A stretch of 64,000 nucleotides of DNA from Tilletia caries. Taxonomy: Eukaryota > Basidiomycota > Exobasidiomycetes > Tilletiales > Tilletiaceae. Below the pieces are notes generated by a model. It had not been told where the DNA came from. It made no database searches and saw nothing but the letters and a program-made list of their open reading frames with translations. The stretch's first letter is position 1. Each line of letters starts with the position of its first letter. The stretch spans positions 558,001 through 622,000 of the forward strand of contig JALUTQ010000040.1 in assembly GCA_032718865.1 (NCBI GenBank), in the 5' to 3' direction. This document shows, piece after piece, positions 20,348 through 33,967 of this stretch. The position numbers were made by a program, and so were the translations under genes.

Positions 20348-22318
20348 TCATCCGGAAACCCACGCAAGGAAGGCAGCAATCAGAATCAACAATATCCAAC
20401 CAGCACATGCATGGACAGCACCACTCACCTGCCAGATCTGGATGTCCTCGATCGCCCAGTAGGCCTCGCCGAGATCCACCTTACCAGAGTTAACGTAGTC
20501 CCAGAACGAGCCAAAGCCAGTCTTCTCCTTGCAGCTCTTCTCCATGGTTCCCTTCCACTCCCAGACCTGTTGGTTCCCAGCCCACGTGCCTCCAAATGTG
20601 TTCGTGATCACCGCGGCATGCTTTCGGAAGTAGTTGCTTGGGCTGCAGCCTTCGGCTGGCCAGTAGGAGGTCGGCTTGCCCCATGTCTTGGGATCGGGTT
20701 TGCCCGAGGCAATGTCAGGCGTGAGGTCCTTGGAGTGATACACTGAGACACCGTGGTTCTCGTCCCTGTTATATCGCACAAGCAGAATTCATGAGAACAG
20801 TCAGCAAGAGTGCAAGGTGATTGACCAGCAGTTTGAGGCCTCTTCGTATCAAGCTTCACTACGTACCATGCCATCATGTACATGCCAAAGCCTGCCGAAC
20901 ATAGAAGGGCAGCCTCAATCAGCTCACTACAGCTCAAATAGCCAAACATATGGAGAACAGACAAGCAAACTCACCATGCTCGTTGACCGCGGCACCGAAG
21001 TCATCCTGCTGAGACTGGATAGCACAGCCCTTGTCATCCGTCTGGTACGCAGCACAGTTCTTGCTGCTCTCCGATCCGAGTTCGCCGAGCTGGAGCGGCA
21101 GGGCCCAGTCCTTCATGTGGCAGCCTGTCCAGGAGGTAGGAGATGCAGATGTCAGCCCTGGTTCACTGTTTACATCAAGAGGAAGTGGAACAGGCGTACC
21201 TGGGTTGGTGTGGATGCTCATCTTGTTCGACTTGTAGGAGTGCACGCCTTCAACGATGTCTGTCGGCCAGGAGAGGAGGGGAAGGATGAGCGTCATTCAA
21301 AACATAGAGCAATGAGGTTGACTAGAGATACTCACCAATCTCTCCATCGCCAGGCCAGTTGCCGCTCGGAGCGACGGTAAAGATAGCAGGCCACTTGTGA
21401 CAGGAAGAGAGTTCGGAAGGTCAGCTCAGCCGCCGGCATGCTTCCAAGAGGTCGACTTATACGTACGCTGCCACAAGCCGCAGGCATGTGCTTGACTCTG
21501 CCGAACGGTACCGGATAGTGATTCAGTCAGAAAGGGGATACAAAGACGAGAGTCAAAGGAACTCTAGACTTACTTGACGATAACAAGACCCTCCGTGAAC
21601 GTCTTGACGGTCGAAGGCCGAATGGAGAGGTACGCGCCATTTACCTTTTGCTTCGACATGCCCATGTAGATCTGGCCATTGTCCGTGTTGACCAGACCGT
21701 GCTGACGGGCTTCCTTCATGCTGACGTAGCGAACCATACCTTTGGTCGGATCGGCACCAACAAACCTGTAAAGCTCAGAAGGAACAAGTGATCAGCCTCC
21801 CACCTTCTGCAACTGAAAAAAAGGACCGGGCCATTAGTAACGAACGTGTTCATCTCCTCGTAGAAATTCGTGTGGTCGATCTTGACGACGAGCTTCCAGT
21901 CCCTCCTGGGTAGGTGGCGAGATCAGAAGAAGAAGAAAAGAAGCAGAAATTTGATGAGACAGATGATTGTGAGGATGCATGTAAAGCCTGAAACTCACGA
22001 GTCGTTGCCCCACTGGACTGTGTCCTCCTGAGCATTGGACTGCTGCTGCACAGAAGCGACACCATGCTTCACCTGCGGCGGCTGAGGCTCCGGCTCCGGC
22101 TGCTGCTTTTGCGGCTGCTGGGCATGGTGGAGGTGATGATGATGATGATGGTGGTGGTGGCCGTGTTTCCGAGCCTCAAACTCCTGCGCATGCGACTGAA
22201 CCTCGTCACCAGGGTGTCCGGGCGAACGTACGTCAAAGACCGGCGGGCTGTCGACAGAGGCAAGGGCGCTGCCGCTCAGCAGACAGAGAAGCGCGAGGAG
22301 GTTGGAGAACTTTGTCAT
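20348..22318 (-). CDS. Secreted GH16 endo-beta-1,3(4)-glucanase-like enzyme, 9 exons
   Basis: Predicted 437 residues. Exons: 22318-21999, 21905-21846, 21765-21574, 21497-21467, 21393-21336, 21259-21200, 21124-20975, 20891-20867, 20765-20348; every junction keeps frame. A signal peptide (LLALLCLLSGSALAS) starts the protein, followed by a His-rich and Pro/Gln-rich linker with nine consecutive His. The GH16 domain begins near residue 108. Its catalytic signature GEIDIVEG is built across an intron at about 218-225, with Glu219 and Glu224 as nucleophile and acid/base and Asp221 between them. WPAIF before it and WEWKG, FWDYVN and YWAIEDIQIW after it fit laminarinase-type GH16. The enzyme should cut beta-1,3 or mixed-linked glucans outside the cell. 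The C-terminus is uncertain: after IQIWQ there is a GTGAGT donor, but reading through gives a short hydrophobic tail ending at 20348. Confidence 0.82.
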
Positions 22319-22895
22319 CCTGTGGCAAGGTTCAGGTAGGTCGGGGATTTGAGGGTGGCGTTTGCAAAAGAGCGTTTGGGAATGTAGTGTGGTTGGGAGG
22401 TAATCTCACTGAGACTAACTAGGAGCGGGGGGTGGGAGGACCGGGTCGCTTGAAGATAGGGGGCGGTGTGGGTAGATGGAGGTAAGGAAGAAAAGGGAAA
22501 TGGGGGGACTGGGAAGGACAAATGGAAGAGGTGAGCTGGGTTCTTATATGCACAGGGGCAATCAAACTCCGGGTCGCGTTCCCAGGCACCTGTAACTCAT
22601 CGAACAAAGCATCAAAACAGGGAAGGAAATGAGAAGAACGCGTGTCAGAAACTCAGAAGACAGATTAGATGAGGTGGTCGCCATCATCAAAGGATGCGTG
22701 GCCAGCGAGCTATGCCTCGCTCGGTCTCATTAAACAGCCTTCTTTCCTTCTCCCTTGGGAAAACGAGGGTTACGGGGACCGGAAATGCGGCGCGGCTCGT
22801 GAGCCTCCGTGGCAACCGGCGAGCGGCGAAGGGGTCTGTGCTGAAAGTATGACAGCAATTTCGGGGCAACGCTGGCATGTAAACTTTTGGTGGAT
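22319..22895. promoter_or_regulatory. Promoter of the GH16 gene and 3' side of the pinin-like gene
   Basis: 577 bp. On the minus strand an ATATAAG-like TATA element lies near 22543-22549, about 225 bp before the GH16 start. No other gene is seen. Confidence 0.3.
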
Positions 22896-24015
22896 TCATG
22901 CGGTGCTGGCGACAGGTGTCTTTTCTCGATCAGAACCGGCTATTGCCATCTCTGCATCTGGATCGGATGGCTGTGTATGTGCTGGTGGCTGTGCCTCCTG
23001 TGCCTTCGCCTGTGGTTCTCCGTCTCCATTCTGCTCCATGATGCTGTCCTCGCCTACGTCAGCTGAAGGTGGCTCGGGCTCATTCGCTCGCCGCCGTTCC
23101 ATGATCCTCTCTCGAAGCTGCTTGCTACGTTCTTCAAGCCGAGCTCTTCTCTCGCGCCACTCCGTCTCAGCATCGTCGATCAGCCTGTCGACGCGATCTT
23201 CTTGCTCGTCGAGCTCGTCCTCCTGGGACGGCAGCAGCTTGGCGGGTAGGTAGTATACGGGAAAGCGGGAGCCCTCCCGAAGAGGTTCCAAAGCGAAGGG
23301 CAGGTCGGTGGCGTAGTCGGCGGTGGAGAGATACTCTGATTCTGGATGAGCTCGATCCCGGCGATGATTGCTCTCTCGCCTCGCCGCGACGGAGTCGTTG
23401 ACGTCGACTTTGACGCAGAGGAAGCTGGCGAGTCGTCTCTTTTGAGCTTTGCGCACGCGAAAGTCGGCCTCTCCGACGGCGATGGCATTCGTGATTCTTG
23501 TGAGCTCGGCGACGTCGGCTCGGTCCTGCTTTGCTCGTGCCGCTTTGGAATGGAGCTGGTCTGTCTCCCGCTGCAGCTTTTGCTTCATGCGCTCATCGAT
23601 TTCCGCTCGTCGCTTTCCCTTTTCAAAGATAGAATGCAGAGAGCCTGTCAGCCGGACATGTAATCAAAGACCCCTTCACAGACAGATGAACTCGACTCAC
23701 TGCCTCTCCAGTCATGCGCTTCTCGTTCTCATTGGCGACCTTCTTGAGGGTGGAAGTTACGAGGCCGAACATACGCAAGCCGCGAGACCGAGCATTTGGA
23801 TCCCTACGCGGACGCTTTGCGAGAGGCTCCTCAGCCGTGTCTGCGTCTCGCTCCGCGCTGCGTGCTGCTTGCGTAGACGATGATGCCTCCGCTGCTTGTG
23901 TATGCGGTTCGGCCGATGGACCTGCTTCCGTGGACTCCACTCCCGCGTCCTCCTTTTTTTCCATCCCGACTGCGGCGATGGGCTCCGATGCGAGCGCGGT
24001 CTGCTCTTCTGCCAT
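22896..24015 (-). CDS. Pinin/SDK/MemA domain protein, 2 exons
   Basis: Predicted 345 residues. Exon 1 is 24015-23701 and exon 2 is 23618-22896 (phase 0). Exon 1 is an acidic, Ala/Glu-rich leader that ends in the signature of the pinin/SDK/MemA domain, RSRGLRMFGLVTSTLKKV at about 77-94; the domain continues in exon 2 as KRRAEIDERMKQKLQRE. A long charged helix, probably coiled coil (DELDEQEDRVDRLIDDAETE and following), comes next, then a disordered Pro/Glu-rich tail. Human pinin belongs to the exon junction and ASAP complexes in nuclear speckles, so a role in splicing is expected. The acceptor AG at 23619-23620 lacks a good pyrimidine tract; it is chosen because it alone keeps phase 0 into the conserved block. 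Confidence 0.78.
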
Positions 24016-24364
24016 TGATTGCGTGGATCCACCTTGCGAATGACTTGACTGCTGCTGGCTGCTGGCTCGAGCTCGAGCTCGACATCATGAACGAGAAGGT
24101 CGTCTTGCGGCTCGCCCGATCTGAGCGGAACCACGTGGCGCGATCCACCGGCAAGCTCGGGCCGACGCTCGGGTGCTCGCGCGCCTCCACCCCGCTTGCG
24201 TGGCTCGAGCTCATTCGGCTCACTCGCTCACTCAGCGCTCCGAGGCTGCGAGCGGACTGACCTGCGCTTCCACCACGACACGACCTGCGCACGTACATAA
24301 CTGCACAAGTCACCCCCACTCTCATCCCCCCCAACTACCGCCCCCCCTTCATATACTCACAGCC
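24016..24364. promoter_or_regulatory. Divergent promoter region, pinin-like / CDC48
   Basis: 349 bp between two divergent ATGs. The 60 bp before CDC48 are rich in C and T. Both products are nuclear or general housekeeping factors, so shared control is possible but not shown. Confidence 0.4.
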
Positions 24365-27509
<3,145 letters not shown>

Positions 27510-27881
27510 AGAACGAAACACGGCGCTGTCTCGTCATTCACCTTTCCCTCACACGATCGCATGGCATCGAATGATTTCCTCTCGAACTTTTCTCCCTTCT
27601 GTTCTTCCTGTCCTGTGAAATTCAACGACTGTGTTAACCTCTCTCCCAAGTCCCATGCTCGATCTCGTCCGAGCGATGACGGTGATGCGGCCCGTGCGAA
27701 AGTCTGCCAGACTTGCAAAAAGTCACAGTAAAATTGGGCGAGATCCAACTTTTTTTCCCTCTTTAGCGAAGCGAGGGAGAGCAAGAAGGACACGCGCCGG
27801 AGAAGAACACTTGAGAGACATCTGACAAGATCGTCGTTTCTCCCGCTCATCACCAACGATCCGCTCAACTCGTTCGCCAAC
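27510..27881. other. Intergenic region CDC48 to importin
   Basis: 372 bp holding the 3' end of CDC48 and the promoter of the importin gene. No gene or clear TATA box is seen. Confidence 0.35.
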
Positions 27882-30800
27882 ATGGATACTCTCTATCAGC
27901 TACTTGGGTCCACGCTGGAGTGAGTTCCGCTCTGAGATGATCTGCGCTGGGTGAGAAGAAACGAACTGACAGCTGAGAGGGTTTTTTTTTCTTTTTGGTT
28001 TGCAGCCCCAATCCCAATAACCGCAAGGCGGCCGAGCTCGAGATCCGCAAGCTCGAGCCGCAGGAGGGCATGCTCGCCGCCGTCTTCCAGATCGTCTCCT
28101 CCAACGAGGCTGACGTTTCTGTTCGCCAGGCAGCCTCGATGTGAGTTCCCACCTCGGCATGTAACTCCTTCCCTCTATCGCTTAAATATTCATCTCTCCC
28201 ACAGCTACCTGAAGAACCGCATCGTGGGCAGCTGGGATCCCGAACTCAGGGCACGGCGTGTGAACCCGCCTGCCAGCGCGGGTCCCATCCCTGGCGCTAT
28301 CCCGGACAGCGACCGCCAGACGATCCGTTCTGGCATTTTGCCGGCGCTCATGCATGCACCGCCCGTGATTCGCTCCCAGATCTCCCCTGCCCTGCGCTCC
28401 ATCATCGTATGCGACTACCCGGCGCAATGGCCTGATCTGCTCCAGACGGTGATGCAGATGCTCAGCACCGAGGACCCGCAGACGTTGTTCGCCGGTCTCA
28501 CCGCTCTGCTCGAGGCCATTCGTGCTTTCAGGTGAGTCTATTGTTTAATGAGTCACAGGAGCTACAACAAACTCATACCCCCTAACCTTTCCGTTCCTTT
28601 GACTTGTTTGTGTTCAGGTGGAAGAGTGCGCACGCCAGCACCATGGAGGACATCGTTTCCCAGGCCTTCCCGTCCATTCTCGCAACAGGCCAGAGGCTCC
28701 TCCAAACTCCCAATGCGACTTCCCCCGAGGCTGGCGCGCTCCTCTACCTTATGCTCAAGTGCTACAAGACCAGTATGGAATCTCACCTGACAAAGCACCA
28801 GCAGTCCAACGAGTCGATCGTGCCCTGGGGTCAGCTCCTCCTCGCCATTGTTGACAAGGACATCGACGCCTCGCAGCTGCCCGACGACGATGACGCGCGC
28901 GAGTCGGCTCCCTGGTGGGCGGCCAAGAAGTGGGCCTACTTCTCTCTGAACAAGCTCTTCTTCGCCTTCGGAAACCCCTCCCAGCTTCCCCCTTCCAAAA
29001 AGATTTACAAGCCCTTCGCAGAACGCTTTGCCACGCTCTTCGCGCCCGAGATCCTCAAGGTGTACTTGCGTAAGACGGAGCAGTACGTGGCCGGACAGTC
29101 CTGGCTCAGCAGACGCGCGAGGCGCTTTCAATTCAAGTTCTACGAGCAATGGTGAGACTTCTCCAGTGCACGTGATCTGGGCCCTCTTTCACCCTCATTC
29201 TGACTCCATTCTCTCATTTATAGCGTGCGGCCAAAGTCCACTTGGGCTCTTCTCAAGCCCTCGGTCAACGATATCGTGCAAAAGTTCGTCCTGCCGACCC
29301 TCTCTTGGAGTGCCACGGATGAAGAGCTGTGGGAGCTCGACTCCGCTGATTACGTTCGCTCTCAGACTGGTGAGCACTTTTCCCACATCTCTCATGGTCA
29401 CTCAACATAAGTTCCGGCACTGACCGCTCCTGCTCCTTCAGAGGGTAATGACGACCACGCCAGCCCAACTTTCGCTGCCAAGGACTTCCTTACTTGTAAG
29501 TCGCGATCAAATATTCATTTCCTCGTCCCGTCAATGCGCTTATGCAGTCTGCTCTTTATCTACCATGTAGTACTGGTAACAAAGCGGGCCAAGACCACGC
29601 TCCAGCCCCAGTTGGAGTTCATCACGGCCGTGATCACCGGATACCCCGGTACTTACAATGCCGCACAAAAGGACGGTGCATTGAGAATGTGCTGTGCCCT
29701 CTCCTCGTTGATGGTCAAGCACCCGCTCGTCGCCGACACGCTCGACTCCTTCGTTTTGAACCACGTTGTTCCAGAGCTCACCAGTGAGCACCGGTTCCTC
29801 CGATTCCACGCCTGCGAGGTTATCAAGGAGTTCGACAAGGACGGCATGAACTGGCAGTCAGACAAGGTGAGCCTCGCCAAAGTTTTGCGATGCGACCTTC
29901 GTGTCTCCACATGTTGTCCTCCCTGCTAAATTATGGATCTTCATACAGACCCTCGAAGCAGCGTTCTCTGGCATCATGTCCTGCCTCGGTGACTCTGAGC
30001 TTCCTGTCCGCGTCGCGGCCGCGGAGGCTACTGGCTTCCTCATTCAGCACGACGAGGTACGCGTCGCATTGGCACCTCGCGCCGCCGAGGTCATGCAGGT
30101 CTTCCTCAAGCTTGCCGATGAGGCGGATCTGGACAACCTGGGCCAGGTGCAGCAGACCTTCTTTGAGGAGTTCCAGACGGAGCTCTTGCCCTTTGCTGTG
30201 CAGTTCGTCACCCAGATTGCCACAACCTACCGACGCCTGCTACTTGAAATCAACAACATGAGCGGCGATGGGGACGAGGGTATCGAACTCTCGGACATCT
30301 CTGCGGACGAAACGGACAAGTGTGAGTGAAGTTGAGGAAGTGGTCGGTCTGGCGTCGTGCTGACTTCGTCCGCTTCTTTCATCAGCTTTCGCCACCATGA
30401 ACTGCCTGGCGACCATTTTCCAAGTTGTGGACGCAGCGCAGAGCAGTCCTCCCATCTTGGAAGAAATGGAGGCTGTCATCCTCCCTATCATCAGTTTGAC
30501 ACTGGAGAAGGAGGCGATCGGTGAGTAATAAATCTACACTAATCATATCAGATTCCATGAGGCTCACCAATCCGGCCACTCTGCAGACTTCTACGACGAC
30601 TGCTTTGAGGTCACCGATGCGCTCACATTCTACCAAAAGAAAATTTCTCCTGCTCTTTGGCAGTTGTTCGGCCAAATGTACCAGTCCCTCAAAGGTTCTG
30701 GCATTGACTTCTTCGCTGGTGAGCCGTCGTCCTTGTCTTGTGCGGGCAATGTCTCCTTGATAGCGACTGACACGCTGATTGATTCCCTGCAGAAATGTTC

Positions 30801-32170
30801 AACACCCTGGACAACTTGATCACCTGGGGAGCTGACACCTTCAAGCAGAATGCGGAATACCGAAACATGCTCTTCGATATCCTCAACACGGTCATGACCT
30901 CAGAGCACCTCGGCATTAACGACCGTGTTTCGGGTGCCAAGTTGGCCGACTCGATCCTGCTCAGTCTGAAAGAGAGCGTTAACGACGTGCGTCTGCATTT
31001 CAAATCCGAAGCATGACGGCATTTGCACTGACGCCGCTTTTCTACCCACAGGCATACGCTGGCGTGCTCGGCCTCATCCTCCCTGGAGTCTACGACACCA
31101 ACAAGGACGCTTTGCAGTTGCGCAAGTGGTCCACAGTTGTTGTGCTCGACATGATCTATCTCAACCAGCAGCTCACCCTGTCCATCCTCGAGACTCGCGG
31201 CGAGACCGTCAAGTTCTTCACGATCTTGATGGGTACTGTTCTCAGCACGTACAGTCGCGTGCACGAGAAGCGAGTGGCCATTCTGGGCTTCCTGAGCTTG
31301 CTCAGCGCTCCGACTGAGAGCCTCCCTCAGGCAGTGCGGGACGGACTCCCGCAGGTGTTTGCAGGTCTCTTGCACCAGCTGGACACGTTGCCTGAAGCCA
31401 TTCTCAGGCGCAAGGAGTTGCAGGATCTCTTTGAGGACGATGACGATGACGAGGTCGATGATGACGATGAGGATGCCGAGCCTGTCGACGGTTTCGATGA
31501 TGGTACGTGGTCTTCTATGTTTCTAGATCAGTTTGCTTTACTAAGGCCCTTCTCTTGCTTCCCTTGCTTTTCACAGACAAGGATGTCATCGACGCTGAGA
31601 GTAAGTAGACGGCACTCAGAACCTTCGTCCGACTCTCGCTGATTGAGCGTTACTATTGCCCTTCCGCAGACGAGATACAAGAGATGCTCGCAGCCGAACA
31701 AGCTCGGCTTGCAGCTGTTAATGCGGCAAAGCAGGCGGGCATGGAAGTGCCCGAAGACGAGATCGACGAGGAAGCGTTGGACGACGATGAGGATGATGAG
31801 TTCACCTTCACTTCGCGTAAGTCGAATTGAGAGATTCAAGCTGTAATGTCCCAGCTGACCTGAAAACTATCGCTTCGCAGCTATCGACGATATTCCGTTG
31901 TACGACGGCTTCCGCTCCGTCATGACTGGTGAGCCGCAGAAGTTGCACGCTGTACAAGCAACGTTCTGGATACTGATGATATTTGCTCTTTACTCTCTCG
32001 CGCCACTTTGCAACACAGAGCTACAAGGGAAGAATGCCGAGCTCTTCGGTGCGCTGATGGGATCGCTGAACGAGGATCAAAAGTTGACCGTCCAAAAGGT
32101 CAGCGCGCTTCAAGACAAAGACGTCAACGAAGCCGAACCAGAGGCAGACCTGTCCCAATCCTTTTCGTAA
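27882..32170 (+). CDS. Importin-7/8-type karyopherin (Nmd5/Sxm1-like), 16 exons
   Basis: Predicted 1061 residues, close to yeast Nmd5 (about 1048). Exons: 27882-27919, 28006-28140, 28205-28531, 28618-29151, 29224-29369, 29442-29495, 29571-29866, 29949-30321, 30386-30520, 30587-30718, 30793-30986, 31052-31502, 31577-31600, 31670-31816, 31881-31928, 32019-32170; all keep frame. The N-terminus (DPNPNNRKAAELEIRKLE, then VRQAASIYLKNRI) is the importin-beta N-terminal domain that binds RanGTP; helical HEAT repeats continue throughout, and the acidic stretch FEDDDDDEVDDDDEDAEP near residue 920 is usual in this subfamily. It should carry proteins such as ribosomal proteins, TFIIS or histones into the nucleus. 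Exon 7 is taken from the acceptor at 29568-29570, because the nearer AG at 29547 leads to a stop. Which of Nmd5 or Sxm1 is closer cannot be decided by eye. Confidence 0.92.
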
Positions 32171-32586
32171 ACATCGCTACATCCAAACCGCTTTATTCCC
32201 ACGCCCCAAAGACACTTTCGTCTCGCTCGCTCATCGTCCTATACGACGCAAATATCAACACTCATTATCCCAACATCCCCTGTTCTTATTCTAACCCCCC
32301 TACATTTGACTTCCACCCTTTTATTCTGCACCTTTCGAATTTCGCTACCGTATACAAAAGAGATCAAAGAACGCTCGCACTTCATCATGTTGCTCATGCA
32401 CATTTGAGGGCGTGTTAGGCGTTAGCAGAGGGAACAGCATGCAGATGTGGAAAGTGAGGTCTGTCTGGATAATGCGGGATCAAGGGCACAGGAAGATTCG
32501 TGTGTTTTAATATTCCATGAAAGGGCAGTCAGCTTACAGCCCAGTTGCACAGCGGAACGAGAAGAGGGAGAAGGCAAAAAGTGGAC
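32171..32586. other. Tail-to-tail intergenic region
   Basis: 416 bp between the converging importin and coiled-coil genes, presumably 3' UTRs. No gene is seen. Confidence 0.35.
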
Positions 32587-33011
32587 TCACTTGACCTGGA
32601 GGCCCAGAGCTGCTCGTTCCTGCTCGAACCAGGCTAGAACTGCCTCATAGTCGGCTGCGAGCTGTTCGATCTCAGCCCGGGTCCTGGGCGTCTCGGCCAT
32701 GATCTGCTTGCTGAGGACCTCGCGGTGCTCCGCCATGACTTTGGCCATCTCCAACTTCGCCTCGAGCATCGCCGTCTCGGCTTTGACCTGCTTTACCTCC
32801 TCTTTGGCCAGCTGTGTGGAGGCGTCCTTCGCGTTGATCTCCTCTTGAACTTCGTAATTCTTAGCCAGCATCGCGAGATATTCAGCATGAAGGTGCGCCT
32901 CAGTTCTGCTGCGAGGGCGGAGAAGAAAAAGGTAATGAGTATCATATGCGACTGAGATCAGAAATGGATGAAGAGGAAAGGAAATACTTACCAGCTGTGA
33001 GAGGCGGACAT
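32587..33011 (-). CDS. Small coiled-coil protein of unknown function, 2 exons
   Basis: I do not recognise this gene. Predicted 113 residues from exons 33011-32992 and 32908-32587. The first exon gives MSASHS; the intron has a GTAAGT donor, and of two tandem CAG acceptors only the first avoids a stop. Almost the whole product is predicted helical: AEYLAMLAKNYEVQEEINAK, then KEEVKQVKAETAMLEAKLEM, then a stretch ending FEQERAALGLQVK, with heptad-like spacing of Leu, Met, Val and Ala typical of a coiled coil. There is no signal peptide or membrane segment. The codon after the last Lys is TGA, which is also part of a GTGAGT donor-like sequence, so a further exon cannot be excluded. Confidence 0.55.
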
Positions 33012-33967
33012 TTCTGCTTGATTGTACAAAAACGGGATGATAGAGTCTGAGTGACAACTGAGTGGTTGGGTGCGTGTGTGGGTGACTGAGTGGGTGACTG
33101 AGTGGGTGACTGAGTGGATGACTGAGTGGGAGGAGGTAGAAGAGGAGGAAGAAAAAGAGTGGAAGGGGGTCAGCAACGATGGCCGACTGCCTCCTTATAT
33201 GGCCTTTCTCAGAAGCTGTTCGAGAAGACGGGAAGGCCGAGAAGGAAACAGCGAGGAAGAGATCCACAACAGTAGCACAGTCTTGTGCTCATTTTTGGAT
33301 GCGACTGGGCCGTCGTCAAGGGGGTCGGGGCGATGCTGCTGTGTCGCTCTGAAACCGAAGGATGATCACGGCTCTCGCTGCAGGGAGAAATCAGAAAAGG
33401 GATAGAGAGGAGAAAAAGACACAGGGTGATCAGCGATCAGCGCTCAGCACGCAGCGAGAACTTCACAGTCAGCCTTTTGATCATCCCATGATAACCGCAA
33501 GAGCTCCTGTCAACACCGATGGGTGTGAGAACGATCCGCCAGGAACGAGCGAGTGCGCTGCTGTGCAGATCACCTCGATCATTTGGATTTAAAGAAGCGA
33601 TTATTCGGACGGCACCTCAGCGCCTCAGCCAAGAAGGGTAGAACTTGACATACCTATGTGCGATTTGAATTTGAGGGAAACTGTCGAGAGAGACTGTAAG
33701 AAAGGGACAGACTGTGTATACGTCTAAGGCATAGAAGGGCCTAAGGGGAGAGAAGAATTGCAGATAAAAGGGCGTCCCCAGGCGATTATGTGTGGAAAGT
33801 ATCATTGATTCGGCCTGCTCTGTTGCCGAAATTTGAATGCGGCGACGCGATGGACCCGGAGGATAAGCACCCGGTGGTGTCAGAACATAGTGCGTGCGTA
33901 TGAGAGCAATGGGCTTGGGTATCAACAGGCCAGACGGCCTGGGTATCGAGAAGTGAAGTGTGGGATA
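33012..33967. other. Intergenic region with a 12-bp tandem repeat
   Basis: 956 bp upstream of the coiled-coil gene and downstream of the kinase gene. At about 33080-33130 a 12-bp unit (GGGTGACTGAGT) is repeated about four times. A TATATAAG-like sequence on the minus strand lies near 33195-33202, about 185 bp before the coiled-coil start. No gene is supported. Confidence 0.4.

Noticed and set aside
19862..20746. + strand open frame of 294 codons
   Set aside because: Its second half is antisense to the last exon of the GH16 gene; no motif, and the other strand has strong family evidence.
33080..33130. 12-bp tandem repeat as a possible regulatory array
   Set aside because: Only about four copies of a simple sequence with no known factor site; more likely a slippage minisatellite.
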